64,000 nucleotides of DNA from Vulcanimicrobiota bacterium. Its GTDB lineage: Bacteria; Vulcanimicrobiota; Xenobia; Xenobiales; JADMJV01. A program made the translations under genes and the position numbers. The notes beneath the pieces were generated by a model that did not search any database, was not told the origin of the DNA, and saw only the letters and a list, made by a program, of their open reading frames with translations. Positions 33,751 through 43,044 of this stretch are shown here, piece by piece (positions within the stretch are counted from its first letter, which is position 1; each line of letters opens with the position of its first letter). The stretch is taken from NCBI GenBank assembly GCA_019637395.1, contig JAHBVR010000003.1:248001-312000 (forward strand). The letters are read 5' to 3'.

Positions 33751-35511
33751 ATGAAAATTCTTCTTGCTTGCCTGGCCGGTCTTTCTTTGTTGGCCGCGCC
33801 CGCTCCGGCCACGCCCGAGAACTTGAGGACACAGGCCGAGGAGTCGGGGTTTCAGCGCACCGGCCGCTATGAGGAAGTGCCGCGCATGTGTCAGGCCTTT
33901 GTGGAGCGCTGGCCGCAGTATTGCGCCACTTCCACCTTCGGCACCACTCCCGAAGGCCGGCCCATGCAGGTGCTGGTGGCTTCCCAGACGGGTGCGCTCA
34001 CCCCGGAGCAGGCCCACGCGGCCGGCATCCCCGTGCTGCTTTTCCAGGGCGGCATCCACGCCGGCGAAATAGACGGCAAAGACGCGGGCTTCCTGGCTCT
34101 GCGCCAGCTGCTGGAAAGCGACGGCCTGCGCCAGGTGGTGGTGGTCTTCGTGCCCGTTTTCAACGTCGACGGGCACGAACGCTTCGGGCGCTACCACCGA
34201 CCCAACCAGGTCGGTCCGGAAGAGATGGGCTGGCGCGTCACCTCCCAAAACCTCAACCTCAACCGCGACTACACCAAGGCCGAGGCCCCCGAAATGCAGG
34301 CCATGCTGGCTCTGCTCAATAACTGGGATCCGATTCTCTACGTGGATCTGCACGTCACCGACGGGGCCGAGTTCCAACCGGAAATCGCCAACCTGATCGA
34401 ACCCATTTTTGTGGGAGACCCCCATCTTCAGCCCCTGGGGAAAGCTCTGCAGAAAGACGTCAATCGCCGCCTGAGCGAGCAAGGCTGCATGGCGTTGGAT
34501 TTTTATCCCTCTCTGCGCAACCCGCAGGACCCGGCCTCCGGTTTTAGCGACGGCGCCTATACTCCCCGCTTTTCCACCGGCTACTGGGCTTTGCACAACC
34601 GCCTCTCCATGCTGGTGGAAACCCACTCCTGGAAAGATTACGCCCGGCGTGTCGAACTGACACGCAAAACGATTCTGGCCCTGGTGGAGCTGGCCAACCG
34701 CGACGGGGTGAGCTGGGTGCAGGCGGGAGCGGCGGCCGATCGAGCCGCTCGGCTTTTGGGCGGGCAAACCATTGCCCTATCACACAAAAACACCGAACAC
34801 CACCGTGACATCTACTTCCCCGGCTACGCTTATAAAAAAACCGCCTCGCAAGTGTCCGGCGATCCGGCCGCCCTCAGCTACGATGCCAACACTCCGAAAA
34901 TCTGGAAGATTCCCTTTTATGATGAGGTTGTGCCGGACCAGGTCAGTGAAGCGCCGCGCGGCGGCTACCTGGTGCCCGCCGGTCAGGCCCCTCTGGTGGC
35001 CGCCAAACTCAAGCTCCACAACCTCCAATATCGAGTGCTGGAAGCCGGCCTGAGCGAGCGGCCGCTGGAGGTATTCCGCGCCGACAGCGCGGATTTCAGC
35101 CAGCGTTCCTTCGAGGGGCGCCAGATGCTGCGGGTCAAGGGCCAGTGGCGCAGCGAAAAACAGGCGCTGGCGCCCGGCAGTCTATGGGTGCCCACCGCCC
35201 AACCCAATTCCCGGCTGTTACTCGCCCTGCTCGAGCCGATGGCCCCGGATTCTTTGCTGAGTTGGGGCTTCTTCAACGCTCACTTCGAGCAGAAAGAATA
35301 CATGGAGGAATATGTGGCCGAGGCGGTCGGTAAGGAAATGCTGGCCCGGCGCCCGGAAATCGCCGCCGAATTCTTACAGAAACTCGCTTCTGACCCGGAA
35401 TTTGCGAAAAGTCCCGCCGCTCGCCTGGACTTCTTCTATCGACACCATCCCTCTTACGATCAGCGCTTCAACCTCTACCCGATCATGCGGAGCGCCGAGG
35501 TGCTGCCCTGA
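33751..35511 (+). CDS. M14-family zinc carboxypeptidase, secreted
   Basis: A 586-aa protein with a Sec signal peptide (residues 1-20, ending 'APAPA'). The zinc ligands of the M14 family are visible: His103 and Glu106 in 'GGIHAGEIDGKD' and His201 in 'YVDLHVTDG', with the general-base Glu290 in 'LVETHSWKDY'. 'NLNLNRDYTKAEAPEMQ' is the usual substrate-binding segment. A C-terminal region of about 270 residues follows, probably beta-sandwich and helical. It is likely periplasmic and removes C-terminal residues from peptides. It lies near the RiPP cluster, but nothing links it to maturation. Confidence 0.9.
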   Translation: MKILLACLAGLSLLAAPAPATPENLRTQAEESGFQRTGRYEEVPRMCQAFVERWPQYCATSTFGTTPEGRPMQVLVASQTGALTPEQAHAAGIPVLLFQGGIHAGEIDGKDAGFLALRQLLESDGLRQVVVVFVPVFNVDGHERFGRYHRPNQVGPEEMGWRVTSQNLNLNRDYTKAEAPEMQAMLALLNNWDPILYVDLHVTDGAEFQPEIANLIEPIFVGDPHLQPLGKALQKDVNRRLSEQGCMALDFYPSLRNPQDPASGFSDGAYTPRFSTGYWALHNRLSMLVETHSWKDYARRVELTRKTILALVELANRDGVSWVQAGAAADRAARLLGGQTIALSHKNTEHHRDIYFPGYAYKKTASQVSGDPAALSYDANTPKIWKIPFYDEVVPDQVSEAPRGGYLVPAGQAPLVAAKLKLHNLQYRVLEAGLSERPLEVFRADSADFSQRSFEGRQMLRVKGQWRSEKQALAPGSLWVPTAQPNSRLLLALLEPMAPDSLLSWGFFNAHFEQKEYMEEYVAEAVGKEMLARRPEIAAEFLQKLASDPEFAKSPAARLDFFYRHHPSYDQRFNLYPIMRSAEVLP

Positions 35512-35554
35512 TTTTCAGGCTTTTTTCAGACCTCTGCAATACATGGGGAAAACT

Positions 35555-36226
35555 ATGCAGTTGCAGCCACCAAACCGGGGGGGCTTGCCGCGGCGGGACT
35601 TGACCAATACCCCGCCGCCACCGTCTACCGCTGACCGAGCTCATCAGGTGGAAGATTGGGCGGAGTTATTCCAGAATTCCGGGCGAGCTGCTCTGCAGGT
35701 ATTGGACGACCACGGCAAGGTCTTTCAACACGTGCTCGAGGCCGGCCAGGGCGTTTCGGCCGGTTATCGCGCGGCCACCATCGGAGTGGGTGCCGCCGGA
35801 ATGGTTCTGGGAGCCAGCGAACTTTACCAGGGCGCGCGCAGCCTGCGCCGGGGTGAAAAGCTGCACGGCGCCCTCAGCCTGGCCGGCGGAACCAGCGCCA
35901 TTTTGGGAGCCAGCGCCAATCTGGCCCAAGGTCTGGCCCCGACTCTATATCATGCCTATCCCTGGGCCCGGTGGAGCGCCGAGGCGGCCGGCGTCGGCGC
36001 CATCTGTGACGGCATCGAAGATCTTCTACCGGACCGGCGGGCCGGGGCCACTCCCTTGCTGGGCGCCGCCAAGTTGCTCAGCGGCGGCCTGCTGATCGGC
36101 TCCGGGCTGCTGGCCAACGCCACTCTGCAGACGGTCGGCTCCACTCTCTACGTCGGTATTCTCTATGGACAATACAAAAACGTGGTCGACGAGTGGCTGA
36201 AAGATCGCTTCAACCACGGTAGCTGA
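35555..36226 (+). CDS. Hypothetical Gly/Ala-rich membrane-associated protein
   Basis: Predicted 223 aa from ATG 35555, with GGGGA upstream at good spacing. The N-terminus is a proline-rich segment ('MQLQPPNRGGLPRRDL', then a Pro run). An amphipathic helix region follows, then several Gly/Ala-rich hydrophobic helices ('VGAAGMVLGASELYQGA', 'GGLLIGSGLLANATL'). No family was recognised. Its first 25 residues resemble those of the unrelated-looking protein at 50654-51220, which suggests a shared N-terminal tag. Confidence 0.75.
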   Translation: MQLQPPNRGGLPRRDLTNTPPPPSTADRAHQVEDWAELFQNSGRAALQVLDDHGKVFQHVLEAGQGVSAGYRAATIGVGAAGMVLGASELYQGARSLRRGEKLHGALSLAGGTSAILGASANLAQGLAPTLYHAYPWARWSAEAAGVGAICDGIEDLLPDRRAGATPLLGAAKLLSGGLLIGSGLLANATLQTVGSTLYVGILYGQYKNVVDEWLKDRFNHGS

Positions 36227-36287
36227 GCAGGGGGTCCGGTCCGCGACCACAAAGCTGTCTCTTTAACTAGGAAGGGACAAATGTGCT

Positions 36288-36761
36288 ATGCCATTACCCG
36301 AAGACCGGCTGACCAAGCTCGTAGCGGAAAGCGAGCTATTGAACGAGTTACGCTATGAGATGGAACGAGCGCGACGTTACGGTTGGGACCTGGGGCTGTT
36401 TCTGGTGGAACCGGACATCCCCGCCGAGGTCAGCGCCGATATGCACTACCCGATTTTGAAGCGCCTGGCCGCCGTCTGCGCCCAGGTGATGCGTTCGGTG
36501 GATAAAGGCATCCGCTATCAAAGCGGGGTGCTCTATCTGCTTCCGGAAACGCCCCTGAGCGGGGTGGAAACGGCCTCCGGCAAAGTGCGCAAGATGTTTC
36601 TCGAACTAAGCTTTGAACACCCCGACGGCAACGGCAGTTTCGGATGTAACGTGCGCCGGGCCATTAAAGTCTTCTCGGGAAAATCGCAAAAGGACGCTTC
36701 CACCGAGGATGGCGCTTTGAAACTGATGCTCGGTCAGTTGCGCGACGCCCTCAAGACCTGA
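36288..36761 (+). CDS. Degenerate GGDEF-like domain protein
   Basis: A 157-aa protein from ATG 36288; another ATG seven bases upstream is out of frame. The text follows a diguanylate-cyclase domain: 'LLNELRYEMERARRYGWDLG' (helix 1), 'LGLFLVEPD' (metal strand), 'VDKGIRYQSGVLYLLPETP' where GGDEF should occur, and 'VETASGKVRKMF'. The signature is replaced by 'YQSGV', so catalysis and the usual product-feedback site are unlikely. It could be a regulatory or structural remnant. No signal-input domain is attached. Confidence 0.65.
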   Translation: MPLPEDRLTKLVAESELLNELRYEMERARRYGWDLGLFLVEPDIPAEVSADMHYPILKRLAAVCAQVMRSVDKGIRYQSGVLYLLPETPLSGVETASGKVRKMFLELSFEHPDGNGSFGCNVRRAIKVFSGKSQKDASTEDGALKLMLGQLRDALKT

Positions 36762-37389
36762 TTTGCAAATAGGTCTGGCTCCAGCCCCAACTGTAGGGGA
36801 GCTTTTTCGTCTCCAGGACCTCCCAGTGGGGAAGCGGCTCGCTCAGGACCAGGGCGCGCGCACCTGCCGGCGCGGCCGCCATTTCCAGGCAAACCCTTCG
36901 CCAATTCTCGGCGCTCCAGGTGGTCGGCGTCAAGAAATACAGGTCGGCCGGCCCGTAAGGGCCCTCCTCGCGGATGCTGACCGCTTCTTCTACCTGCAAG
37001 GCGCGCGCCAGCCAGCGGGCCTTATTGGCCAGGGCGGGCACCTTTTCGAAGCCGCTGACGCGCGCGCCGAAAACCAGGTGGGCCACCAGTCCCACTACCC
37101 CGCGACCGCAGCCGATTTCGCAAAAATGCTGGCCAGGTTGTAACCCGGCCCAGCTAAGCAACTGGTGAGCGGTGCCCAGCGGCGTCTCTCCGTATATAAA
37201 ATCTTGCGCTTGCCAGCCGGGCGGCGGAGTAGCCGCCATCCCCGGGCGGTGGGCGGCCCCCCGCCAGCTCTCCAGCCAGAGCGCGTAACCCAGCCGCCAA
37301 TACCAATGGTAGCTCCCCCAGCGGACCCCGTAGCGGAGGGCCAGAGAGCCGCGGTGGCCCAGGTTCTGAATGCCGACCCACAACGCCAT
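36751..37389 (-). CDS. Class I SAM-dependent methyltransferase-like protein
   Basis: Predicted 212 aa from ATG 37389; the upstream frame is open but overlaps proB. It has motif I 'FCEIGCGRGVVGLVAHLVFG', an acidic 'GFEKVPALANKARWLARAL', and 'GPADLYFLTPTTWSAENWR' as the motif IV region, giving a compact Rossmann methyltransferase. Its substrate is unknown. It converges with the GGDEF-like gene (11-bp overlap) and diverges from proB. Confidence 0.75.
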   Translation of the reverse strand: MALWVGIQNLGHRGSLALRYGVRWGSYHWYWRLGYALWLESWRGAAHRPGMAATPPPGWQAQDFIYGETPLGTAHQLLSWAGLQPGQHFCEIGCGRGVVGLVAHLVFGARVSGFEKVPALANKARWLARALQVEEAVSIREEGPYGPADLYFLTPTTWSAENWRRVCLEMAAAPAGARALVLSEPLPHWEVLETKKLPYSWGWSQTYLQIRS

Positions 37390-37441
37390 CCCTTCAGGCT
37401 TACTGGAGGCTGAGGCGCGGAACCTGCCGAACGCCAACCCT

Positions 37442-38533
37442 ATGAGTTCTCGGCGAGTGGTGGTCAAATGCGGCACGGCCGTCATGCTGGGCAGCGAGGG
37501 CAAGCTGCAAGGCGTCCTGCTGATGTCTCTGGCCCGGCAAATTCGCGAGCTGCGCGATCTTGGCTGGGAAGTGGTGGTGGTCAGTTCCGGGGCGGTCGGA
37601 ATGGGGCGCAGCCTGCTCAAGACCGGTCAGGAAAACCTGCGCGAGAAGCAGGCTCTGGCGGCTCTCGGCCAGGTCGAACTGATGAACGTCTGGCGGCGGC
37701 TCTTCGATCTGCTGGACGTTCAAGTCGCCCAGGTGCTCTTGACCCGAGAAGACTTGCGGGCCCGGGAACGCTATCTGAACGCGCGCCATACGTTGGTGAC
37801 CCTGCTCTCGGCCGGGGTACTGCCGATCATCAATGAAAACGATTCGGTGGCGGTGACCGAAATTCGCTTCGGCGACAACGATATTCTCTCGTGCCTGGTG
37901 GGAGCCTTACTGGATGCGGAGATGGTCATCAACCTCACCCAGGCCCCCGGCCTGCTGGACTTTTCTCATGAGCCGCCCCGGCGCTTGCCGCTGGTTCAGT
38001 CGATTACTCCCGAGATCATGGGACTGGTGCGCAGTGAAATCTCGCGCGGCGGCACCGGTGGCATGCTCTCCAAGCTGGAAGCGGCCAAAGTAGCGTTGGA
38101 ATGCGGCACTTCCATGGTCATAGCCAAAGCGCAGGAGGCGGACGTCCTGCTACGCCTGGTGCAAGGAGAGGACGTGGGCACGCGCTTCGTGCCCGGCGGG
38201 CGGCGCCTGAATAGCCGCAAACGCTGGCTGGCCGCCGGCGGTGCGCCGCGGGGCAAGCTGCACCTGGACGCGGGGGCGGCGCGCGCTCTGTCGGCGGGTG
38301 GCAGCGTTCTGCCGGTAGGCATCCGGCTGGTCGAGGGAGAGTTCGGCATCGGCGACCTGGTCAGCCTGATCGATCCCGACGGTCACGAAAAGGGCCGCGG
38401 CCTGGTCAACTATCCCAGTCACGAACTCCAGAAACTCAAGGGACAACCCAGTTCACGCCTGGAGGAGCTGCTCGGCTACCGGGGCCATCCGGAAGCGGTG
38501 CACCGCGACCATCTTTACGCCCGGGAGTCTTGA
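37442..38533 (+). CDS. proB: Glutamate 5-kinase
   Basis: Predicted 363 aa from ATG 37442. It phosphorylates glutamate in the first step of proline synthesis. The amino-acid kinase domain (1-260) shows 'VVVKCGTAVML', 'VVVVSSGAVGMG', 'ALAALGQVELM', 'PIINENDSVAV', 'FGDNDILSCLVG' and 'GGTGGMLSKLEAA'. A C-terminal PUA domain (about 275-360) includes 'LDAGAARALSAGGSVLPVG'. The full-length two-domain form is typical of bacteria. Three bases separate it from proA, so the two form an operon. Confidence 0.96.
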   Translation: MSSRRVVVKCGTAVMLGSEGKLQGVLLMSLARQIRELRDLGWEVVVVSSGAVGMGRSLLKTGQENLREKQALAALGQVELMNVWRRLFDLLDVQVAQVLLTREDLRARERYLNARHTLVTLLSAGVLPIINENDSVAVTEIRFGDNDILSCLVGALLDAEMVINLTQAPGLLDFSHEPPRRLPLVQSITPEIMGLVRSEISRGGTGGMLSKLEAAKVALECGTSMVIAKAQEADVLLRLVQGEDVGTRFVPGGRRLNSRKRWLAAGGAPRGKLHLDAGAARALSAGGSVLPVGIRLVEGEFGIGDLVSLIDPDGHEKGRGLVNYPSHELQKLKGQPSSRLEELLGYRGHPEAVHRDHLYARES

Positions 38534-38536
38534 AAT

Positions 38537-39775
38537 ATGAGCGATTTACGTCAACAGGCCCAAGATTGCAAACAGGCCAGCCGGCGGCTGGCCTGGCTGG
38601 CCACCGCCGACAAGGACCGAATTCTCACGCGGCTGGCCGCTCAATTACGAGCGCAGACGGACCCGTTGTTGGCAGCCAACCGGCGTGATTGCGAAGCCGG
38701 CGCCCTGGCCGGCCTGAGCGACGCCTTGCTGGACCGGCTGCGGCTCGATGAACAACGCATCGAGGGGATGGCCCAGGGTTGCGAACAGGTGGCCCGGCTC
38801 ACCGACCCGGTGGGGCGCGAAATCGCCTGGACCAGGCCGAACGGGCTGCTCATCCGCAAGGTGCGAGTGCCCCTGGGGGTCCTCTGCATCATCTATGAAG
38901 CGCGACCGAATGTGACGGTCGAATCCGCCTGCCTGGCCATCAAGTCGGGTAACGGAGCCCTGCTGCGCGGTTCGCGCTCGGCTCTGAATTCCAATCAAGT
39001 TCTGGTGAAGATCATTCAAGAATGCCTGACAGAGGCCGGGCTACCGGCGCAAGCCATCGCGGGCGTGGCCGACCTCAGCCACGAATCCATCACCACTCTG
39101 GGGCGCATGAACGGACTGATCGACCTGATGATTCCGCGCGGCGGCGCGGAGCTGATCAAGCGGGTGGTGGAGACTTCCACCGTGCCCGTGCTGGAGACCG
39201 GGGTTGGGGTCTGTCATCTCTTCGTGGAAGCCAGCGCCGACCTGGCCATGGCCGTGCCCGTCATCCTGAATTCCAAGTGTTCGCGCCCGGCCGTGTGCAA
39301 CTCGCTTGAGACTTTACTTCTGGACGAAACCGTGGCTTTCGAAACAATCCAAGGGCTGGAGCCCGAGATCAAGAATAAAGTGCGCGTGCAAGGCTGCCCG
39401 CGCACCCTGGCCTTGTTGCCCTGGGCGGCACCGGCCACGCCTGAGAACTGGGACACCGAATCCATGGACATGATCTTGAACGTCAAGGTGGTGAACGGCC
39501 TGGACGAGGCCCTGGAGCACATCCGCCGGCACAGCACCGGCCATACCGAAGCCATCCTGACCAGAGATCTCGAATCAGCCCGCCGCTTTCAGCGCGAAGT
39601 GGACGCCTGCGCGGTCAATGTCAATGCTTCCACCCGTTTCACCGACGGCGGAGAATTCGGCTTCGGCGCGGAGATCGGCATCTCCACCCAGAAAATGCAC
39701 GCTCGCGGCCCCGTCGGATTGGATGAACTCACCACCTACAAATACTGGGTGGAAGGCCAGGGCCAGATTCGTTGA
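38537..39775 (+). CDS. proA: Glutamate-5-semialdehyde dehydrogenase (gamma-glutamyl phosphate reductase)
   Basis: A 412-aa protein that reduces gamma-glutamyl phosphate with NADPH, the step after ProB. Family landmarks are 'VPLGVLCIIYEARPNVT', 'IKSGNGALLRGSR', 'MIPRGGAELIKRVVETSTVPV', the catalytic Cys in 'NSKCSRPAVCNSLETLL', and 'INVNASTRFTDGGEFGFGAE' (here with Val for the first Ile). The length is normal. It is cytoplasmic and co-transcribed with proB. Its stop codon lies inside the promoter of the next toxin-antitoxin pair. Confidence 0.96.
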   Translation: MSDLRQQAQDCKQASRRLAWLATADKDRILTRLAAQLRAQTDPLLAANRRDCEAGALAGLSDALLDRLRLDEQRIEGMAQGCEQVARLTDPVGREIAWTRPNGLLIRKVRVPLGVLCIIYEARPNVTVESACLAIKSGNGALLRGSRSALNSNQVLVKIIQECLTEAGLPAQAIAGVADLSHESITTLGRMNGLIDLMIPRGGAELIKRVVETSTVPVLETGVGVCHLFVEASADLAMAVPVILNSKCSRPAVCNSLETLLLDETVAFETIQGLEPEIKNKVRVQGCPRTLALLPWAAPATPENWDTESMDMILNVKVVNGLDEALEHIRRHSTGHTEAILTRDLESARRFQREVDACAVNVNASTRFTDGGEFGFGAEIGISTQKMHARGPVGLDELTTYKYWVEGQGQIR

Positions 39776-39800
39776 CAAAGTAGCCACCGGTAGCTACCTT
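39772..39800 (+). promoter_or_regulatory. Promoter and palindromic operator of the toxin-antitoxin pair
   Basis: A perfect -35 TTGACA (39772-39777) is followed after 17 bp by a -10-like TACCTT (39795-39800). The palindrome GGTAGCTACC (39789-39798) overlaps the -10, and the near repeat GTAGCCACCG/GTAGCTACCT precedes it. This is a likely autoregulatory site. Transcription would begin at or near the antitoxin ATG (39807), predicting a leaderless message. Confidence 0.65.
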
Positions 39801-39806
39801 AAAAAG

Positions 39807-40097
39807 ATGAAGTCCGTCGGGATTAAGGCCCTTAAGGATAAACTCAGCGAGTACGTGCGCCTGGCGGCAGCCGGCGAAACCATCCTGGTCACGGACCGTG
39901 ACCAAGTTGTGGCGGAATTAGTGCCCCCCCGCGAAAACCGCAGTCCCATCCTGGCCGATGCTCTGCTGGCCGAGGCGGTGCGCAAGGGGTGGCTCACTCC
40001 ACCCTCCATCACCAGCGCGGTACCCTGGGCTCCCGCTCCGGTCGCTCCGCTGGAGCAGCTCCTGAAGGAGCTTTCCGAAGATCGGGGCGGGCGTTGA
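39807..40097 (+). CDS. Phd/YefM-type antitoxin
   Basis: Predicted 96 aa from ATG 39807. The N-terminus 'VGIKALKDKLSEYVRLAAAG' followed by 'ETILVTDRDQVVAELVPP' is the DNA-binding and dimer region of Phd/YefM antitoxins. The C-terminal half, rich in Pro and Ala, is the likely toxin-binding tail. There is no Shine-Dalgarno between promoter and ATG. The stop overlaps the toxin TTG (TTGA), giving coupled translation, as usual for such pairs. Confidence 0.85.
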   Translation: MKSVGIKALKDKLSEYVRLAAAGETILVTDRDQVVAELVPPRENRSPILADALLAEAVRKGWLTPPSITSAVPWAPAPVAPLEQLLKELSEDRGGR

Positions 40098-40476
40098 TCT
40101 ACCTGGACACCTCCGTTGCTTTGGCCCATCTGTTGGCCGAAAACCGCCGGCCACCCCTCTCCCTCTGGAACGAAACTCTCGTCTCGAGCCGGCTACTCGA
40201 GTATGAACTCTGGACTCGCATCCATGCGCGGGGATTGGAAGCGAGCCATGGCGAGGCGACTCGCCAACTGGTTGCTCGAGTGGCGCTGGTGGAGATGGTA
40301 GGGCCAGTCCTGAGCCGAGCCCTGCAACCGTTTCCCCTGCCCGTGCGTACGCTCGACGGGCTCCATCTGGCCACGATGGATTTTTTACACCGTCAGGGTC
40401 AAGTGATCGAACTGGCATCTTATGACGACCGGCTGGCCGAAGCGGCCAGGGCCATAGGCTTCGCCAGCGCCAGTTG

Positions 40477-40480
<4 letters not shown>
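40094..40480 (+). CDS. VapC-type PIN-domain toxin
   Basis: Predicted 128 aa from TTG 40094, coupled to the antitoxin. PIN-domain acidic residues appear in order: 'IYLDTSVALAHLL', Glu in 'RLLEYELWTR', Asp in 'RTLDGLHLATMDFL', and 'SYDDRLAEAARAIG'. PIN toxins are Mg-dependent ribonucleases that cleave tRNA or other RNA when the antitoxin is lost. The set of acidic residues looks intact, so the toxin is probably active. It ends 4 bp into the convergent rtcB gene. Confidence 0.9.
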
Positions 40481-41871
<1,391 letters not shown>

Positions 41872-42258
41872 TTAGAACTCCAGGGTCATGCCCAGGGCGA
41901 GGCCCACGGTATCGAGCAGCTCCTGTGGTTCAAAGGGCTTGGCCAGGAAAAAGCTGGCACCCCCTTCCAGGCTCTCGATCAAATGGTGGTTTTCGCTGCG
42001 GGCCGTCAGCATGATAACGGGGATATCCTGATTGCGGCTGCTCTGGCGCAAGGTCTTGATCACTTCCACGCCACTCATAGCAGGCATGGTGTAATCGATC
42101 AGCAGTAACTGATAATCCGACTGAGCCATCTTTTCGAGCGCGCTGGGACCGTCCTCGCTGCCTTCCACTTCCAGTTCCCCCCCCGAGAACTGCAACAGGC
42201 GCATGACCATATTCCGGATTGGATCGTCATCATCTACGACCAGGACGCGGGCTGCCAT
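41872..42258 (-). CDS. Single-domain response regulator (CheY-like receiver)
   Basis: A 128-aa receiver domain: acidic pocket 'VLVVDDDDPIRNM', phosphoacceptor Asp55 in 'LLLIDYTMPAMSG', Thr in 'IMLTARSE', and Lys in 'FLAKPFEPQELL'. There is no output domain, so it must act by protein contact. Its histidine kinase is not in the window. It is directly abutted by rtcB (no gap), an unusual pairing. Confidence 0.92.
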   Translation of the reverse strand: MAARVLVVDDDDPIRNMVMRLLQFSGGELEVEGSEDGPSALEKMAQSDYQLLLIDYTMPAMSGVEVIKTLRQSSRNQDIPVIMLTARSENHHLIESLEGGASFFLAKPFEPQELLDTVGLALGMTLEF

Positions 42259-42307
42259 CGACGGATCCTCCCCTCAAGCTACGATAGTAACAAAGCATTG
42301 CGGTAAA

Positions 42308-42341
42308 AACAAACAACTCCCTCCTGGCGGAGAGAGTTGCC
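42308..42341 (-). terminator. Rho-independent terminator of the secreted-protein gene
   Basis: On the minus strand CAACTCTCTCC pairs with GGAGGGAGTTG (one G-U pair) around a four-base GCCA loop, followed by TTTGTTTTT. It lies about 25 bp beyond the stop of the gene at 42364-42804. Confidence 0.8.
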
Positions 42342-42363
42342 GGTTCTCAAGCGAAAAGAAAGA

Positions 42364-42804
42364 CTACTTGGTCTTGTCTTTGAGCCACTTGTAGAAGGGA
42401 ACCACGTGCACCAGACGGGCGCGATGGCGGTCATCACTGGTCACCTTCACCTTGGAGCCAACGTGAACACCGGCGTTGGTGGGAACCCAGCTGGTGCCGT
42501 TCTCGTAAACATAGAAGGTGATCAGGTCGCCGCTGCCGTCAGCCTTGATCTGAACCCGGACCTGGTCAACATAAGTGACCTCGCCCGAGTATTTCTTGCT
42601 CCACGATCCACCATGGAAGGGGGCGTTTCCGGTCTCCTGGAATCCACCCGGTCCCCAGTTGGGACCAGCCCACGGGTAATACCAGGCTCCGGCGAAATTC
42701 TCCGAGTTGGAGTGTCCTCTTTCGCTCTCATTCTTGGCGCTGGCGGCTCCGGCAACGCTGGCGGCTAGGGCCATCGTGAGAACCAGATTGGTAAGCTTGC
42801 GCAT
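42364..42804 (-). CDS. Small secreted protein of unknown function
   Basis: A 146-aa protein from ATG 42804, with AAAGGAGAG well placed upstream. A Sec signal peptide ends near residue 23 ('AGAASAK'). The mature part starts with a polar segment and an aromatic Gly/Pro stretch ('AWYYPWAGPNWGPGGF'). It then has a small beta-rich domain: 'SGEVTYVDQVRVQIKADG', 'LITFYVYENGTSWVP' and 'VGSKVKVTSDDRHRARLVHV'. This could be an OB-like domain; no family was recognised. Strong expression signals and its own terminator suggest an abundant envelope protein. Confidence 0.85.
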   Translation of the reverse strand: MRKLTNLVLTMALAASVAGAASAKNESERGHSNSENFAGAWYYPWAGPNWGPGGFQETGNAPFHGGSWSKKYSGEVTYVDQVRVQIKADGSGDLITFYVYENGTSWVPTNAGVHVGSKVKVTSDDRHRARLVHVVPFYKWLKDKTK

Positions 42805-43044
42805 ATCTGTATCTCTCCTTTATTCGATCTTTCTTGCTGCACACATCGTGAGTGTGACGTTCTTCGCCCGGTTGCACGCTTGTGGCTTCGGGCCGCTGCT
42901 TCTCCTACCTCAATGAAGATCCTTTTCATCGAGTCTGAAAATCTTTCGATACTGTTCGATTTCCAAAAGAACGCGGTCAGCATTTCCCCCGCCCGCCTAC
43001 CTCCTAAACCCAGGGAATCCTCAGGGCAGCCCGAAAATATCCCT

